Assembly: GCF_002104455.1 (NCBI RefSeq)
Contig: NZ_NBOC01000011.1
Location: 53,105-117,104 of the forward strand
DNA length: 64,000 nt
Origin: Colwellia chukchiensis
GTDB taxonomy: Bacteria > Pseudomonadota > Gammaproteobacteria > Enterobacterales > Alteromonadaceae
Direction of reading: 5' to 3'
Shown here: in pieces, positions 62,333 to 64,000 of the stretch
Layout of the letters: every line of letters begins with the position of its first letter
Numbering within the stretch: position 1 is the first letter of the stretch
The notes under the pieces: model-generated
The model's database searches: none
What the model was told of the DNA's origin: nothing
What the model saw: only the letters and a program-made list of their open reading frames with translations
Translations under genes and position numbers: made by a program

Positions 62333-63148
62333 TTACACGTCTTTGTGTATGTGCACATCCATTTGCGGAAACGGAATATTCAAGCCTTCATTCGCGAAGG
62401 TTTTATAGACGTTTTCGTTCATTTCAAAGTATACCGCCCAGTAATCGGCCGCATTGACCCAAGCCCTAACCGCAAAGTTAACTGAGCTATCAGCAAGCGC
62501 TGAAACGGCAATAACTACTTCTGGGTCTTTAAAAATGCGCTCGTCGTTATCACACAGGCGTTTAATTACCGCTCGGGCTTTATCTACATCATCTCCGTAA
62601 CCAATTCCTATGGTCCAGTCAACACGGCGCTTTGGCTCTGTTGAGTAATTGGTCATTGACGAGGTTGATAAGCCGCCATTGGGAATGATAATGGTTTTAT
62701 TATCAGGAGTTTTTAATATGGTATTAAATATTTGAATTTGAGCGACAGTCCCCGAATAGCCTTGTGCATCAATGAAATCGCCAACTTTAAACGGCTTAAA
62801 CACTAAAATCATCACCCCACCCGCAAAGTTTTGCAAGGTTCCCGACATAGCCATGCCCACAGCTAAACCGGCGGCACCAACAATGGCAATAAATGAGGTC
62901 ATTTCGATACCCAGCATGCCAAGCACGGTGATCACCAACATCACTTTTAACAGGCCGCTGACAATGCCCAATAAGAAAGGCTTTAACGAAGGATCAGTGC
63001 CGCCTTTGGTTAATGCGGTTTGCACCACACGCGAGATAACCTTGATCACCCAGCCACCAATGATCCACACTAAAATTGCACCAATTAATTTTGGCCCATA
63101 AAGTACAGCCATACTGGTAATTTGGCTCATAATTTCTTCTGTATTCAT
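62333..63148 (-). CDS. Small-conductance mechanosensitive channel (MscS family)
   Basis: A 271-residue inner-membrane channel with three N-terminal membrane helices. TM3 GLAVGMAMSGTLQNFAGGVMILVFKPFKVGDFI shows the Gly/Ala knobs and the boundary to the beta domain. The cytoplasmic beta domain (GYSGTVAQIQIFNTILKTPDNKTIIIPNG) and the C-terminal alpha/beta domain (FAVRAWVNAADYWAVYFEMNENVYKTFANEGLNIPFPQMDVHI) are complete, as in E. coli MscS (286 aa). It opens under membrane tension to release solutes on osmotic downshock. Monocistronic. Confidence 0.95.
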   Translation of the reverse strand: MNTEEIMSQITSMAVLYGPKLIGAILVWIIGGWVIKVISRVVQTALTKGGTDPSLKPFLLGIVSGLLKVMLVITVLGMLGIEMTSFIAIVGAAGLAVGMAMSGTLQNFAGGVMILVFKPFKVGDFIDAQGYSGTVAQIQIFNTILKTPDNKTIIIPNGGLSTSSMTNYSTEPKRRVDWTIGIGYGDDVDKARAVIKRLCDNDERIFKDPEVVIAVSALADSSVNFAVRAWVNAADYWAVYFEMNENVYKTFANEGLNIPFPQMDVHIHKDV

Positions 63149-63539
63149 ATTATTATCCCTGAGTTATTGCGAGGTTTAACAAGCGCCTATGCCGCACGCT
63201 TGCCTAACACGCTTAAGTATTATTGCTATTAATTATTTTCTATTAGCTGAAAACTTTACTGCTGTCATTGCCATAAGTGGCTAGACACCATTTCAATATA
63301 GAAGATAAATTATGAATATTCTGAAAAATAGCGCTAAATGAGTAATAGCAGTACTTTAAAAGGGTATTAAACGCTAGCGAACTCAACATAAGGCAACTGT
63401 GCCTGTGACCCCGACCCCATCGAATTGGGCTTAGCAAAATGCTGCCTACAATTTTCATTTTGATATTTCTTATACTAATGTATGGATATTAACTTGCATT
63501 TTTTACCCTAACACTGAACGCATAATGAAGGAAAAAATT
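63149..63539. other. Intergenic region with a possible repeat remnant
   Basis: No gene seen. AGGCA-ACTG-TGCCT near 63392-63405 followed by GTGACCCCGACCCC resembles the GGGGTC-type ends noted at 61206-61245, read on the other strand, and may be a degraded repeat of similar origin. The resemblance is weak. Confidence 0.3.
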
Positions 63540-63860
63540 ATGTCTGACGCTGATATCAACAACTTGAGTCGTAAAGATGACATTTTAAGCGATGCAATTG
63601 CAGAAATAACCAAAGCAAAAAAAATGGCGATAGCGGAAATACTGAAAGAAAAACGTATGGCTATCGCAGATATACGAGCTGAAGAAGACTTAGCCATAGA
63701 AGAATTACACATTGAAGCCGACGATACAACGGATAGCCAAGCGGCTAGTGATATGGCTGAAGCGGTGAAAAAACAACGTAAAAAAGGCCTCAGAGAAGGA
63801 GACAGAAGAACCCGCGACGCACACTATAAAGTTCATGAGAAAAAGCACCACGATATATAA
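63540..63860 (+). CDS. Small charged protein with four 11-residue repeats
   Basis: A 106-residue cytosolic protein. AAGGA at 63528-63532 with 7-base spacing sets the start at 63540 rather than 63525. Residues 19-62 are four tandem 11-mers: AIAEITKAKKM, AIAEILKEKRM, AIADIRAEEDL, AIEELHIEADD. Undecad repeats of this kind form right-handed coiled coils or long amphipathic helices, as in LEA-type proteins. Charge moves from Lys-rich to Glu-rich along the repeats. The C-terminal part is very basic (KKQRKKGLREGDRRTRD ... HEKKHHDI). No family recognised. It lies next to an IS256-type element. Confidence 0.7.
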   Translation: MSDADINNLSRKDDILSDAIAEITKAKKMAIAEILKEKRMAIADIRAEEDLAIEELHIEADDTTDSQAASDMAEAVKKQRKKGLREGDRRTRDAHYKVHEKKHHDI

Positions 63861-63872
63861 ATACAGAAGTTA

Positions 63873-64000
63873 GGACCCTGTAACACATTTTGTGTAACTG
63901 CCAGTTTTAAATAACATCTTTTAATCGGTCTTCGAATTCGATCATAAATCGATTCAAGGCCGATTTCCAATTTCTTATCGGCATCGTCCATTTTTTAGCT
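63873..64000 (-). mobile_element. End of an IS256-family insertion sequence (cut by window edge)
   Basis: The terminus GGACCCTGTAACACA (from 63873) followed by TTTTGTGTAAC is a near-palindromic end of the kind seen in IS256-family elements. Inside it lies the 3' end of the transposase gene. The rest is beyond the window. Confidence 0.75.
63907..64000 (-). CDS. IS256-family transposase, C-terminal end (partial)
   Basis: Reading on the minus strand from the window edge gives KKWTMPIRNWKSALNRF, then MIEFEDRLKDVI and a TAA at 63907-63909. This is the conserved C-terminal helix of IS256-family Mutator-like transposases (KKWxxPIRNWxxALNxFxIxFxDRL). The catalytic DDE residues lie outside the window, so whether the gene is intact cannot be judged. 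Confidence 0.88.
   Translation of the reverse strand, partial: AKKWTMPIRNWKSALNRFMIEFEDRLKDVI

Noticed and set aside
1..64000. CRISPR array, prophage, integron or tRNA-linked island
   Set aside because: No regularly spaced repeats, phage structural genes, integrase or tRNA could be found on either strand; only IS remnants are present.

Overview
The window reads as a chromosomal segment of a marine gammaproteobacterium of the Alteromonadales, most like Colwellia or Thalassotalea. This is judged from gene content: a laminarin-type beta-glucan operon with TonB receptor, TorF-type porins, VF530, DUF2999, DUF2780, a YcaO-OsmC fusion and a GlyGly-CTERM protease. Base composition looks moderately AT-rich by eye. 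No rRNA, tRNA, CRISPR array or prophage was found.

Layout. 0-5 kb: a VOC protein, then an iron-type operon (porin-like barrel, imelysin lipoprotein, di-heme lipoprotein) behind a promoter whose -35 box lies under a Fur-like palindrome. 5-12.7 kb: an FGGY kinase, a periplasmic binding-like protein, a DUF2780 protein, a large TPR hybrid histidine kinase, and a six-helix cation channel with an unusually acidic selectivity filter. 12.8-18 kb: a putrescine (Puu) catabolic cluster with divergent halves and a TorF porin broken by one extra T in a homopolymer. 18-28 kb: mostly single housekeeping or accessory genes (VF530, MCP, SDR, DUF2999, RhlE-type helicase, SEL1 protein, GIY-YIG protein, OsmC-YcaO fusion).

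28-41 kb is the most coherent module: GH16 laminarinase with four C-terminal repeats, TonB receptor, sugar MFS transporter and GH3 beta-glucosidase on one strand. They follow a LytS/LytTR two-component pair on the same strand. A pair of identical 11-bp direct repeats spaced 21 bp start to start, just upstream of a weak-(-35) promoter, sits between regulator and GH16 and looks like the LytTR operator. The implied flow is extracellular cleavage by GH16, outer-membrane uptake by the receptor, periplasmic or lipid-anchored trimming by GH3, and glucose import by the MFS carrier.

41-64 kb: a tightly coupled SatD-DUF3307 pair; a dead IS481-family element that has beheaded a second TorF porin gene; MYG1, YjdM, EEP-family, MltB-type and TauE/SafE genes; aconitase; a methionine/glutamine-type aminotransferase overlapping an omega-amidase; a large GlyGly-CTERM subtilase divergent from an Lrp regulator; a decayed second copy of the omega-amidase 3' end beside a palindromic repeat; a cyclophilin; an MscS channel; a small protein of 11-residue repeats; and the end of an IS256-family element at the window edge.

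The best candidates for something undescribed are the SatD-DUF3307 pair (a cyclase-like cytosolic protein coupled to a membrane protein), the acidic-filter channel, and LytTR control of beta-glucan use.
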